A stretch of 64,000 nucleotides of DNA from Sophora flavescens (Eukaryota; Streptophyta; Magnoliopsida; Fabales; Fabaceae), in assembly GCA_030762895.1 (NCBI GenBank), contig CM061070.1, positions 98,908,759-98,972,758 on the forward strand. Reading direction: 5' to 3'. Both the position numbers and the translations under genes were made by a program. The notes beneath the pieces are model-generated. The model was not told the DNA's origin. It searched no databases and saw only the letters and a list, made by a program, of their open reading frames with translations. Below, piece after piece: positions 20,700-30,440 of this stretch; within the stretch, counting starts at the first letter, position 1; each line of letters starts with the position of its first letter.

Positions 20700-21576
20700 C
20701 AGGGAACATGAGTCTAAGCCAATCACCAATGTTGTGCTCTCCCACTTATGTTCCAGAGAATCCAATCATTCCTTTGAGTCACCGAGCTTCCTAGTGTGCC
20801 TTTCTTCCACACTTGCAACATAAGCCAAACTTGCTTCCATGTTGTTCCAAAGAGCTCCACCTCAAACCTGAAACCTTTCTCTCATCAAGCATCAACTGGG
20901 TTATCCACTGTTCTGTCTTCAAGAAATTCTGAACCTTCAAGTATTTGCAAATGCAACTAATTAACATAGAAAATGTGCTAGACTGGTGGTCATTGACCTG
21001 GCCACAATTCCAAGCACGGTTCGAATGTCCATCATCGCAACTCCTGGAATTTTTAATTTTATTAATCGACAATTACAATAAAAAATTAAAAAATTCCAAT
21101 CACGCATCTTGAGTATCGAACGCGTGACCTATTGACTCCACCTCCAGCGCCTCACCACTAGGACACGGCATCAATCTACGCAAATACAAACATGATAAAA
21201 CTATTTATCATCAAAACATTCTTCTTTTTCCAGAACAAGCATCGTCTTCCTCCTTTCGCCAGGAACGACTTCGAACTCGAAAAACATGGAACCTACAGTT
21301 CCATCACAGACACGAAATCGTTTTCTTCCAAGAAAGAGAACCTCCACCGCGTAACCATGAGCAAGCTTCCACCCTCATCCCCGTGAGATCCGCCGCCATT
21401 CAGATCCACATTAATCCGGTCACCGGAAAACGCACCTTCAACCACGGCTACTCCGCCGCTCTGCGCTGTTCCGGATCCGAACCACCATGCTTTTGACGCA
21501 CACCAGCAGATCCTCCTCACCGCCGCGAGTCCTAGCTTCACCTTGTGTGCCTTCTCCACCCAAACCCGCCATCAAC
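20700..21576 (-). other. Internal region (distal part) of the LARD-like element
   Basis: No coding potential beyond short chance ORFs. 21040-21370 is homologous in outline to 27240-27560 (GAACGCGTGACC / GGACACGGCATC text, TCTTCCTC then TTCCATCACAGACACGAAA), so the interior has a diverged tandem unit. Interrupted at 21581 by the nested element. Confidence 0.6.
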
Positions 21577-21806
21577 CGTGCTGATGAGTGTGATTTTACC
21601 TCATTTTTCATGTACATTTCGGCATGCATTTGCATATAGTTAGGCCAAATTAGTGTTGATTTTGTATAGTTTTTCCTTTGGAACGGATGAGGTGGTTTCT
21701 GTGTGTTGTTTTGCAGGATTTAGTGGAAAAATGCCCAGAAATCAGCCTTGGTGGAGCTTGGATGAAAAAGAGCTAGAAAAGTGAAGAATATAGCCAAACA
21801 GAGCCT

Positions 21807-21960
21807 ATCACGGCCTGGCCGTGATGACCATCACGGCCGTGATGAAGCAGAGCAAAAGGCAAAAGTCAGAGACTGTCACGGCCTGGCCGTGATGGCCATC
21901 ACGGCCGTGACTTAGGATTCGCGTCGCGAACAAAGGGCTCGCCTCGCGAGTGACCATTTT
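21807..21960 (+). repeat. TCACGGCC/GGCCGTGA palindrome cluster in U3
   Basis: TCACGGCCTGGCCGTGA is a perfect 8 bp stem inverted repeat, and ATCACGGCCGTGAT is a second palindrome; both occur twice. They are followed by TTCGCGTCGCGAA and CTCGCCTCGCGAG, the latter the motif of the element at 5390-5670. The cluster ends about 40 bp before TATAAATA. Confidence 0.85.
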
Positions 21961-21997
21961 GTGCAAATTCGCCCAAGTCCGTGACGGGCGACGGACC

Positions 21998-22005
21998 TAT
22001 AAATA
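21998..22005 (+). promoter_or_regulatory. LTR TATA box
   Basis: TATAAATA after GACGGACC, at the end of the palindrome region; the same box is in the 3' LTR at about 25840-25850. Confidence 0.6.
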
Positions 22006-22923
22006 ACAGCACAGCAGACAGAAAAGGGGACTAACTTCTAACCTAAAATAATCTGCACTTGGAGGCAGAATGAGGTCACGGGGAGAGGGTTTCTACCCAA
22101 AAAGGGGGGCGTTTTCTCTGCTCTTGGATGGGGAGAAGATTGGAGGAAGCTTGTCTATGAGTGTTCTCCATCCCTTTTCTCATTCTATTTTGTATTTCCT
22201 TATCATGAGTAGTTAATTCCCCATTGTTGGGGTTAGATGTAACTTTTCTAAACTTAGTTGTATTGTGATGTGGTTGTTTTAATACAAGTTTCTATTTCGT
22301 ATGAGTATGTGATTCTGTGTTTAATGCTTTCCTTGGATTAGCTACCCATAGGAATGATATGTTGCTTTGATAGATGACTGGAAGGTTGGTATTAAGGCAT
22401 GCTCATGAATCATATGCCAAGTAGGTCAAGAATCTAGACATAGGTGTTGGCTGCTTGCAATCTTATAAGTCTTAACTTAATGCAAAATCTCAGGTTATTC
22501 CACCTAAGACATTAGGGTTTAATTTGGGGTTTTAGGCTCAATGCACCTAAGACATTAGGCTTGAGTACTTTAGAAAAGGCTTGATTGGCATAATTGAATT
22601 AGGACTTGTGTTAGGAGCCATTTCATTGCAACTAAGGGAGGATTAGTGTAGTCTAACCCTGACAATTCTAGCCACATCCCTGTTTGCATACCAAGTGTTT
22701 GATATAATTCCCAAAAGACTAAAAAATATTGTTTTGCTTTCTTTATTTTCTGTTTTAATCCCTCACACTTTAGTTAAGTCTAAATAGTTGTTGAATTTGC
22801 GAATTGGTAATTGACATCCAATCCCTGTGGATACGATAACCGGTCTCACCGTTTTATTACTTGTTTGCGACGAGGTGCACTTGCCTTTATTTATATATCT
22901 TAAAAATACACACATCAAGTTTT

Positions 22924-22940
22924 TGGCGCCGTTGCCGGGG
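22924..22940 (+). promoter_or_regulatory. Primer-binding site, tRNA-Asp type
   Basis: TGGCGCCGTTGCCGGGG is complementary to the 3' end of plant tRNA-Asp (…CCCCGGCAACGGCGCCA). It lies six bases after the LTR. Confidence 0.8.
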
Positions 22941-23042
22941 ATTGGTTTTGTCAATATCATTAGTAACAAAGGAGGCAACTAATTTAGACATTTTTATTCT
23001 TTTTTATTTTTCTGTATATATTTGATCTTTTTGTTTTGAGTT

Positions 23043-23642
23043 TTGTTTGTGCAAGGTGGACTGAAAATCATGGAGACTTATTACTTTCCCACCTTGGACG
23101 GTGTCACAAAATACCACTTTGGGCCTAATGTAGTCTTGGGAGACTACGGGCTCTGGGGACGTCACTGCCCTCATGCACAAGCTTATAGTGTGATAATGAA
23201 GCATGAGGAGGAATGGGAATGGAAGGAGCAAATACCGTTGAAAGCTGCTCTAGAACAGTATTCCCAAGAGCTATCCGCCTCTAAGGCCAAGGCAAGAGCA
23301 AATTGTGAGAGTATCGAAGCTGCAAGCGTAAACTTCAAAACGCACGTTGAGGAGATTTGCCAACAGTTAGTACAAGAGTCACATGAAGCCCAATTTGAGG
23401 AAAATCTGGTTTGGGGGATAGTTCAAGATGAAGACGAAGTGGTAGGGGATTCCACCATGCTTGCTGAGCAGTTTGATTTTTCTGCATTGGACAAATATGT
23501 CGGCTTGCATGCATGTGTGGACATTGGTAAACTAGTCCCTTCCCCATGTTTTTCAAACTTCCTGGTGAAAATGCCATTTGACCCGCTAGGAAGTAAATGC
23601 ATTATTATGGTTGCAAAGGTCAATGGATATTTCACCCAATGA
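23043..23642 (+). CDS. Orphan ORF of non-autonomous Athila-like elements (199 aa)
   Basis: No known domain recognised. It begins about 100 nt after the primer site, where gag would normally start. N-terminal part: METYYFPTLDG, HFGPNVVLGDYGLWG and KHEEEWEWKEQ. The middle (residues about 75-125) is charged and may be helical (LEQYSQELSASKAKARANCE). An acidic patch follows, then LDKYVGLHACVDIGKLV and SNFLVKMPF near residues 150-180. The last segment recurs in the minus-strand element at 62364-62714 (LDKYVGLHACVDVTKLV, SHYLVKIPT). The start could be the M at 23043 in the track frame or the M at 23070 (METYY), which lies next to the conserved start. It may be a gag remnant or an accessory protein; no enzyme motif is visible. 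Confidence 0.6.
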   Translation: MFVQGGLKIMETYYFPTLDGVTKYHFGPNVVLGDYGLWGRHCPHAQAYSVIMKHEEEWEWKEQIPLKAALEQYSQELSASKAKARANCESIEAASVNFKTHVEEICQQLVQESHEAQFEENLVWGIVQDEDEVVGDSTMLAEQFDFSALDKYVGLHACVDIGKLVPSPCFSNFLVKMPFDPLGSKCIIMVAKVNGYFTQ

Positions 23643-23751
23643 CTGGGTGGAATTGAGAATAAAGTTATTTTACTGCTACAATCACCATCCCAATTTCCAT
23701 TTGATCCGGGAGGAGGATCCAGGTGGATGCTTCTTAATAAGTCAAGCTAGT

Positions 23752-23787
23752 GACGTTAAAGAAGCGCTTATTGGGAGGCAACCCAAC
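23752..23787 (+). other. Conserved post-pol motif, second copy
   Basis: GACGTTAAAGAAGCGCTTAT, then TGGGAGGCAACCCAA, matches 3162-3197 at most positions, while neighbouring sequence is not alike. Confidence 0.65.
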
Positions 23788-24038
23788 TTTTCTTAACCCT
23801 TCTCTTTAGTTAATTTTGTTTTTGCTTTAACCTCTTGAATAATTTGAGAAGCTCAAGAGGTTTGTTAATAATTCTGTTAAGTGTCTTCAGATTTCGAATA
23901 AAGGAAGGAGAAAAAGAGCAGGGAGAAACAGAGCCAAAAAGCATGTGAGCCAACACCCGCTACCGCCTCGGTAAGCCGTTCCAATTTTTGCTTTATTTTA
24001 TTTTTCTTCTACCCTCTCCAACTTGATTGTTTACATTG

Positions 24039-24076
24039 GGGACAATGTAAATCTTTAAGCTTGGGGTAGGGGTAAT
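24039..24076 (+). promoter_or_regulatory. Internal polypurine-like motif (possible central PPT)
   Basis: GGGGACAATG, then TTTAAGCTTGGGGTAGGGGT. Near-copy of the terminal motif GAGGACAAGC/TTAAGCTTGGGGTGA at 25355-25387. Confidence 0.45.
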
Positions 24077-25354
24077 CTTTTTGCTTGCATTGTAAATATT
24101 GCATTCATATAGGCTTAAGTTTGCATGATCGCATGATTCGGTTACCCCTGCTTAGATTGAGCTTATGATTGTGAGAACTAAGTGCCAATTAAATTGTGAT
24201 AGTGGATTTTTGAACCCAATTCTGTTTATTCTTGTGATATGGCTGCAAATTAAATATGCTTGAGATGATCTTGGATAGTTGATGATTAGCATATGTTTCT
24301 TTAGACTTGTGTTCTTCACTGGTTCTTGAACTGATAAATGTGAGCTTTTGAGCCATTAGGGGGTACTCACAAAATCTGCCCCCATTCTTTGTGTAGAGTG
24401 TTATTCCTCTTGGTTGTTTTCTCTAGAACTTGACTTAAAACCATTTTAAAGCTTAAAAATTTTTGGAAACATTTTTGAAAATGATTGAGGCAATAGGTAT
24501 TTTTCTGGCCTTCTGAGCTTTGAATGTGTAAATGCTACCCTTAGTTGCCCAATTTTGAGCCTGAATGATTGAAATGCTTTTCTTGGTTCCCTGAAAAATT
24601 TGGATACATATACTTGATAAGGGACCTTCTAAAGTATCACAAAAAGGGTGAAAAAGGTAGTTGAAAGTTTGGGAAAAGAATCAAAAAAAAAAAAAAAAAA
24701 AAAAAAATCTTGATTTGAAAAATTTCCCCTTCTCCAAATAGAAGAAAAAGAAAAAAAAAAAAAAGAAAGAGAATAATAAAGTAGAGAAGGGGATGACAAA
24801 AAGAAGTGAAAAATAATAAAAAGAAAAAGAAAGAAAAGAAGGGTGGAAAAATGTATTGAAAACCCAAGAAGGTATTTTAGAAGGTTTCTTGTGTTGAAAT
24901 GTTTGATACTTGGTCTAGCCTTTTGAAATATCCCTTTCTTGTTATTCCCACCTAAAGATTAATCCCATGGCCACGTTACAACCAAATAAAAGACCTCTTG
25001 ATTCTTAAGTGTTTTTCATAAATAAAGTGGAGATTTGGTTGATAGTCAAGCATATGGTAGGAATCATTCCTTGAGGAAAATGGAGCGAATTGTTATATAT
25101 ACTTGAACACTTGAGTGAGTGAGGCAAGAAAGACAGCCAAGCAAATAAACAAGCTTGGGGTGAGCTTCAAGTGAGCAAGAGTGCCCGAATCAGTGAGAAT
25201 GTGAGTCTAGGAAACTTAAGCCCCTAATTGGACTTGAATTGATTGTCTCTTGCTGAATTGTTTGAATTGCCTATTGCTTGGATCATTTTACTCGGGTTCT
25301 TAGTTCACTATCCATGCTTTGACTGTTTATCTCTTCTGGCCTTAGTTTTTGCTT

Positions 25355-25387
25355 GAGGACAAGCAAAGTCTTAAGCTTGGGGTGATT
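25355..25387 (+). promoter_or_regulatory. Terminal polypurine tract region, nested element
   Basis: GAGGACAAGC, then CTTAAGCTTGGGGTGATT, ends directly at the TGATGAG start of the 3' LTR. Confidence 0.65.
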
Positions 25388-26764
25388 TGATGAGTGTGAT
25401 TTTACCTCATTTTTCATGTACATTTCGGCATGCATTTGCATATAGTTAGGCCAAATTAGTGTTGATTTTGTATAGTTTTTCCTTTGGAACGGATGAGGTG
25501 GTTTCTGTGTGTTGTTTTGCAGGATTTAGAGGTAAAATCCCCTGAAATCTGCCTTGGTGGAGCTTGGATGAAAAAGAGCTAGAAAAGTGAAGAATATAGG
25601 CAAACAGAGCCTTTCAAGTCCTGGACGTGATGACCATCACGGCCGTGATGAAGCAGAGCAAAAGGCAAAAGTCGAGATCATCACGGCACTGGCCGTGATG
25701 GCCATCACGGCCGTGACGTAGGATTCGCGTCGCGAACAAAGGGCTCGCCTCGCGAGTGACCATTTTGTGCAAATTCGCCCAAGTCCGAGACCATCACGGC
25801 CTGGCCGTGATGGCCATCACAGCCGTGATGGGCGACGGACCTATAAATAACAAAGACAAAGAGAAAAAGGGGACTAACTTCTAACCTAAAATAATCTGCA
25901 CTTGGAGGCAGGGCAGAGGTCAAGGGCTGGAGAGGGTTTCTACCCAAAAAGTGGGGCGTTTTCTCTGCTCTTGGATGGGGAGAAGATTGGAGGAAGCTTG
26001 TCTATGAGTGTTCTCCATCCCTTTTCTCATTCTATTTTGTATTTCCTTATCATGAGTAGTTAATTCCCCATTGTTGGGGTTAGATGTAACTTTTCTAAAC
26101 TTAGTTGTATTGTGATGTGGTTGTTTTAATACAAGTTTCTATTTCGTATGAGTATGTGATTCTGTGTTTAATGCTTTCCTTGGATTAGCTACCCATAGGA
26201 ATGATATGTTGCTTTGATAGATGACTGGAAGGTTGGTATTAAGGCATGCTCATGAATCATATGCCAAGTAGGTCAAGAATCTAGACATAGGTGTTGGCTG
26301 CTTGCAATCTTATAAGTCTTAACTTAATGCAAAATCTCAGGTTATTCCACCTAAGACATTAGGGTTTAATTTGGGGTTTTAGGCTCAATGCACCTAAGAC
26401 ATTAGGCTTGAGTACTTTAGAAAAGGCTTGATTGGCATAATTGAATTAGGACTTGTGTTAGGAGCCATTTCATTGCAACTAAGGGAGGATTAGTGTAGTC
26501 TAACCCTGACAATTCTAGCCACATCCCTGTTTGCATACCAAGTGTTTGATATAATTCCCAAAAGACTAAAAAATATTGTTTTGCTTTCTTTATTTTCTGT
26601 TTTAATCCCTCACACTTTAGTTAAGTCTAAATAGTTGTTGAATTTGCGAATTGGTAATTGACATCCAATCCCTGTGGATACGATAACCGGTCTCACCGTT
26701 TTATTACTTGTTTGCGACGAGGTGCACTTGCCTTTATTTATATATCTTAAAAATACACGCATCA
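25388..26764 (+). repeat. 3' LTR of the nested Athila-like element (1377 bp)
   Basis: TGATGAGTG...ACGCATCA. About 41 bp longer than the 5' LTR because of an extra palindrome block (around 25787-25835). The first 138 bp and the last 780 bp are almost identical to the 5' LTR, whereas the U3 middle differs at many positions. Confidence 0.9.
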
Positions 26765-26769
26765 CGTGC

Positions 26770-28296
26770 ACCACGATGATTCCGCCATGACAGCCGCTGC
26801 TTGAGTTTTACACACACTTCTGGTTCTTGCAGTCTCCATTCATTCCTTCTCTTCCAATCTTTGTTCTTCCCTTCTTCTTCCATGGCATGCTCATGCTTCC
26901 CAAGGAAACTACATCCTTCTTGTTCCTGAAATCACCAGAAACGCACACAACAACCCAGCATAGAAGAAAAAATAACAAAGAAATAGAGAAGAATGAAACT
27001 AATTTGAAAACCAGAAATTGAATACACCTTCATCGAAGGCTTCAACTTCCTTCTTCACGTTTCTCTTTCTTTCCTTCTACCCAGTTCGATTTCTGTTCTC
27101 TGCCTTCCAAGGTTTTATGCATTAACTATTTGCCAGCGATATTAGATATCATAATCTGGTAAATGGTGCAGCGGTCACCATTTTTGCACAAAGCCTTCGC
27201 GTCGACAAGGTCTCTAGTTCGACACCTACCTGATGCACTTCTGAATTTTAAATTTAAAACTTTTTACCAAAAAAAAGAATTAAAACACTGAACGTGCAGC
27301 CTCTGAGATTCAAACCCATGACATGCTGCTGTCACCAGATCCTCCATACCACTAGGACACATCAGAGACTTGCGCAAACAACCAACTGCAGAATATTTAT
27401 CTTAAATCAAAATTCTTCCTTAAGACAAAACAAACAGCTTCGTCTTCCTCTTCCGTCAAGAACGAACCAAAACCCAGAAAATTGGAACTTTCATTCCCAT
27501 CACAGACACAAACCGTTTTCTTTTCTCCCAAATCTTGTCCCTTCTCCGGATGCATCAAGAAGAGTACCACCATGAGACACCGCGAAAAACCTCCACGTCT
27601 CTCATCTTTACTCCACCTGAACCGCCACCATAGCCGCTGTCTTGAACCACACGCAGATCTGTGAAGCGCCGCCATTCGCGACAGGACCACCGTACAAGGT
27701 CGCCGCTTGCCACTGCACCACGGCACCGCGCTGCACCATCCCGCCGCCGCCGCGAGCCGCTTCCTTCCGCCATCTGCCGCGTCTCCCTGGTTCAAACCCA
27801 AGAACCTGTTCCAACAAGAACAAACGCAGCAGCCTAATCCAAAGGAGAACAATAACAAAGAAAGAATGACAAGAATGAAACAAATATGAACGCAGCCTGG
27901 TGGTCACCCCCTCTACGCTAAGGCTACGCGTCCTTTGCGTCCATGGTTCGATCCCTGCTGCTGCTGCAGCTTCTTGGATTTTTAATCGTTTAAAACTTTT
28001 TACCAAAAAGGAATTACAAAAAATACTTAACGTGCAGCATCTGAGGTTCGAACCCGAGTCCTCCACCATGTTACCACCAGCAACAAACCGCTAGGCTGAT
28101 CAACCGACTGATGGAAATGGTTCACCGTGCGATTTATTTATATCTTTTCCGAAATTCTTCCTTCAGCACCCTAAGCCTTCTACTTCTTCTTGATCTTTGT
28201 TGTTGATTCGCACCTCCATAATCGATTATCTAATCGATTATACAACCTCTGTTCTTGTTCTTTATTCCTCTGCTTCTCACAGCCATTGCTTCGTGC
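26770..28296 (-). other. Internal region (proximal part) of the LARD-like element
   Basis: Non-coding. It contains two or three diverged internal repeats built on TTTAAAACTTTTTACCAAA followed by an ACGTGCAGC(A/C)TCTGAG motif (27240-27330, 27970-28055), and tRNA-like A/B box text at 27164-27226 and 27897-27954. The GC-rich stretch 27640-27790 gives overlapping ORFs in several frames and has no recognised protein. Confidence 0.55.
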
Positions 28297-28315
28297 TTTC
28301 CCACAGACGGCGCCA
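28297..28315 (-). promoter_or_regulatory. Primer-binding site of the LARD-like element
   Basis: The minus strand reads TGGCGCCGTCTGTGGGAAA two bases after the LTR. GGCGCC-type sites of this wording are common in plant LTR elements. I do not assign the tRNA. Confidence 0.7.
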
Positions 28316-28317
28316 CT

Positions 28318-28980
28318 TGTTGGGTTATCGATTGGGGCCACGAAACCTCCATAGAGGTAATGCACCATGAAAGGAAACAAGCAAGAACGTTAAAGCATGC
28401 AAATCAACCATAATAAAAACTAATCAAAAACTAAAGAAGATAAAACGGCAAAAGAAAAGATGAACACCGGGATTTTAGTGGTTCGGTCATTGATGACCTA
28501 CGTCCACGGGAGAGAGCACAGCAACTCTTCTTCTCCCCTTCACTATCTTGATCATAGAGATACAAGTGTTTTACAACAAAAACCTCCCACAATCTTTCTT
28601 CCTAGTCTTGCCTTCCATGTCTCTACCATGGTATCTTCAAGAACTACCACAAGATTGATGTTTCCACTCCTATACACTTTTCCCTATCTCTCACCTAATC
28701 AATACATGATTCTCTCAAGATAGAATTGCCTAACACTCGAATTCCTCTTTTCTTTCTGCACATTACATTGTGTCACTCATGTGAATGTGATTAGTGTTCC
28801 TCATCCTATACATGATGATCTATTTATAGACTAATACAACCAATCATTAATAACATTGATGAGTCATCAATCCATGTAAGTCTTGATGTAGCCAATCATT
28901 GTGAAGCTTTAGGATCCAAGTTAGTTATGTCTAACTAACTAACCAACTTCAAATTATTGATTTAGAGGCATATCTCAACA
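28318..28980 (-). repeat. 5' LTR of the LARD-like element
   Basis: 663 bp. Differs by eye from the 3' LTR at three places (AGCAACTC/AACAACTC, CCCCTTC/CCCATTC, ACTCGAATT/ACTCAAATT). Followed by the target duplication CAACC at 28981. Confidence 0.9.
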
Positions 28981-28985
28981 CAACC

Positions 28986-29635
28986 AGTTACTATCTTATG
29001 TATAATATTTAAAACTGGTAGTACATTGTGTGCTTCAGGTCAACTTTTCAAAAAATATAGCAAAGACTCTCAAAGATACCACCGCATGTTCTGCATCGCA
29101 GCCACCGCTCCAGCCGCAAGCCAAGCCACATTCAGGTGATGAAAAATCTTTGAAGAAAGAACCAAATCGAAAAAAGAGAAAAAAAAAATAAGATGAAAGA
29201 TACAACAGGGAGATGTTCAGGTGACGACTCAAATCGCAAAAAAGAAGTAACAAACAGAACAAAGCAAGATGCAACCGCGTCCGCACCCACAGAAGGAAGA
29301 GGTATAAGCAGAACAAAGTATAGGAAAGGGAGGAAGTGGAGAAGAGTTGTGACTTGTAAAGCATTTTTTTTTTATGAAACTGAAGCAGAGCTTTCAAGTT
29401 TCAAGTCGAAAACTAAGCAATGCTTTTAAGGATTGCATAATTGCAAAATAACCCACTAACATATGCGTAATTAAAACCCCAGTCTTCAGCAGACTTACCA
29501 TTCAGGCATTCACCCATCCCAATAAAATGCAACTACCAAGGCTACTTGACCACTAACAAAAATATGAAGAAAAAAACAACAACACAATATTGGGAAGGAA
29601 CCGAAAAGTTATAATGTTATATCCTAGGCCAGTAA
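28986..29635. other. Intergenic, no gene supported
   Basis: Mixed composition with an A-rich patch (29170-29195). Short ORFs on both strands (29035-29397, 29193-29429) overlap and show no family features. Confidence 0.4.
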
Positions 29636-29644
29636 TAAGTAATA

Positions 29645-29968
29645 GGCTTACTTGTACTTTTGGTCCCTCAACTTTTTTAAATATGCGATTTTGGTCTTTC
29701 AAAAAATTTAATTGCATATTTCTTCCCTCAACTTTTCAATTGTACGATTTTGGTCCCTCAAAAATTTAATTGCACATTTAGTCATCTAATTTGTCGAATT
29801 GTGCAAAATCAGTCCTTCCGTCCATGGCTAATCAATGTGCAATTAAATTTTTTAGGGACCAAAATCGCACAATTTTAAAAGTTGAGGGACGAAATGTGCA
29901 ATTAAATCTTTTGATGGACCAAAATCGTACAATTGAAAAAGTTGAGGGACCAAAAGTGCAATTAATCC
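29645..29968 (+). mobile_element. Palindromic MITE, 9 bp target duplication
   Basis: The duplication TAAGTAATA flanks it (29636-29644, 29969-29977). Ends GGCTTACTTGTACTTTTGG and (inverted) GGATTAATTGCACTTTTGG lead into arms that are inverted along nearly the whole 324 bp (GTCCCTCAACTTTT / AAAAGTTGAGGGAC). Probably Mutator-related from the 9 bp duplication. Confidence 0.75.
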
Positions 29969-30016
29969 TAAGTAATAACACATAAACCAACATTTGCAAT
30001 TATCTAAAAAAAAATA

Positions 30017-30289
30017 CTCCCTCCGGTCCACAATATAAGAAACAAATGGATCCTTTTTTTGGGTCCAAAATATAAGAAATATGCACCAATTTTCACATAT
30101 ATTAAATGTTAATTTCCAACATTGCCCTTATTAATTATTGTCATTAATTATAGGCTATCAAATATTAATTAAAATTAGAAGGGTGTTTTTGGAATTTTAC
30201 ATGAGTGTTAATTACAATTAATTCATTCCAATACATTTTCTTGGTCTTTGTGTTTTTTGGTTTTGTTTCTTATATTGTGGACCCGGGAG
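30017..30289 (+). mobile_element. Stowaway-like MITE (Tc1/mariner)
   Basis: Starts CTCCCTCCGGTCC and ends GGACCCGGGAG, flanked by TA on both sides (30015-30016, 30290-30291). Internal AATATAAGAAA motifs are typical of this family. 273 bp, non-coding. Confidence 0.85.
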
Positions 30290-30363
30290 TAAAAAATTAG
30301 ATTTCAATTACCAAAATAACCTTAGTTTTAGAGGAAAAAAATGCCCACAGTGACTGCTTCTTT

Positions 30364-30428
<65 letters not shown>
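30364..30428 (+). repeat. (TA)n microsatellite
   Basis: About 30 TA units with one TTA interruption. Confidence 0.9.
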
Positions 30429-30432
<4 letters not shown>

Positions 30433-30440
30433 TTAATTAA

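Larger units (their letters stand above)
21582..22917 (+). repeat. 5' LTR of the nested Athila-like element (1336 bp)
   Basis: TGATGAGTG...ACACATCA. U3 carries GC palindromes (21807-21960) and TATAAATA at 21998-22005. Outside a window of about 360 bp (21720-22080) it is almost identical to the 3' LTR. Confidence 0.9.
23643..25354 (+). other. Non-coding internal region of the nested element
   Basis: Contains the GACGTTAAA...GGCAACCCAA motif (23752-23787), an internal purine motif (24039-24076) and A-rich tracts (24686-24707, 24745-24765). No ORF was supported. The arrangement parallels 3133-5100 of the left element. Confidence 0.6.
21582..26764 (+). mobile_element. Non-autonomous Athila-like LTR retrotransposon, nested
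   Basis: The ends are LTRs (21582-22917, 25388-26764) and the target duplication CGTGC is perfect (21577-21581, 26765-26769). It has a tRNA-Asp type primer site, a polypurine tract and the post-pol motif shared with the Athila-like element at the left of the window, but no gag, protease, RT or integrase. The only notable ORF is the orphan ORF at 23043-23642. It must depend on enzymes of an autonomous relative. It lies inside the LARD-like element and is therefore the younger insertion. Confidence 0.9.
20016..28980 (-). mobile_element. Non-autonomous LTR retrotransposon (LARD-like), host of a nested insertion
   Basis: Two 663 bp LTRs (20016-20678, 28318-28980) are flanked by a perfect 5 bp target duplication CAACC (20011-20015, 28981-28985). 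The primer site next to the right LTR and the polypurine tract next to the left LTR set the orientation as minus. Removing the nested element leaves about 2.5 kb of internal sequence with no gag or pol. By eye the LTRs differ at only about three positions, so the insertion is young. Confidence 0.9.

Noticed and set aside
27397..28069. Long overlapping ORFs on both strands in GC-rich sequence
   Set aside because: Arise from GC-rich, low-stop sequence inside the LARD-like element; no recognisable protein in any frame.
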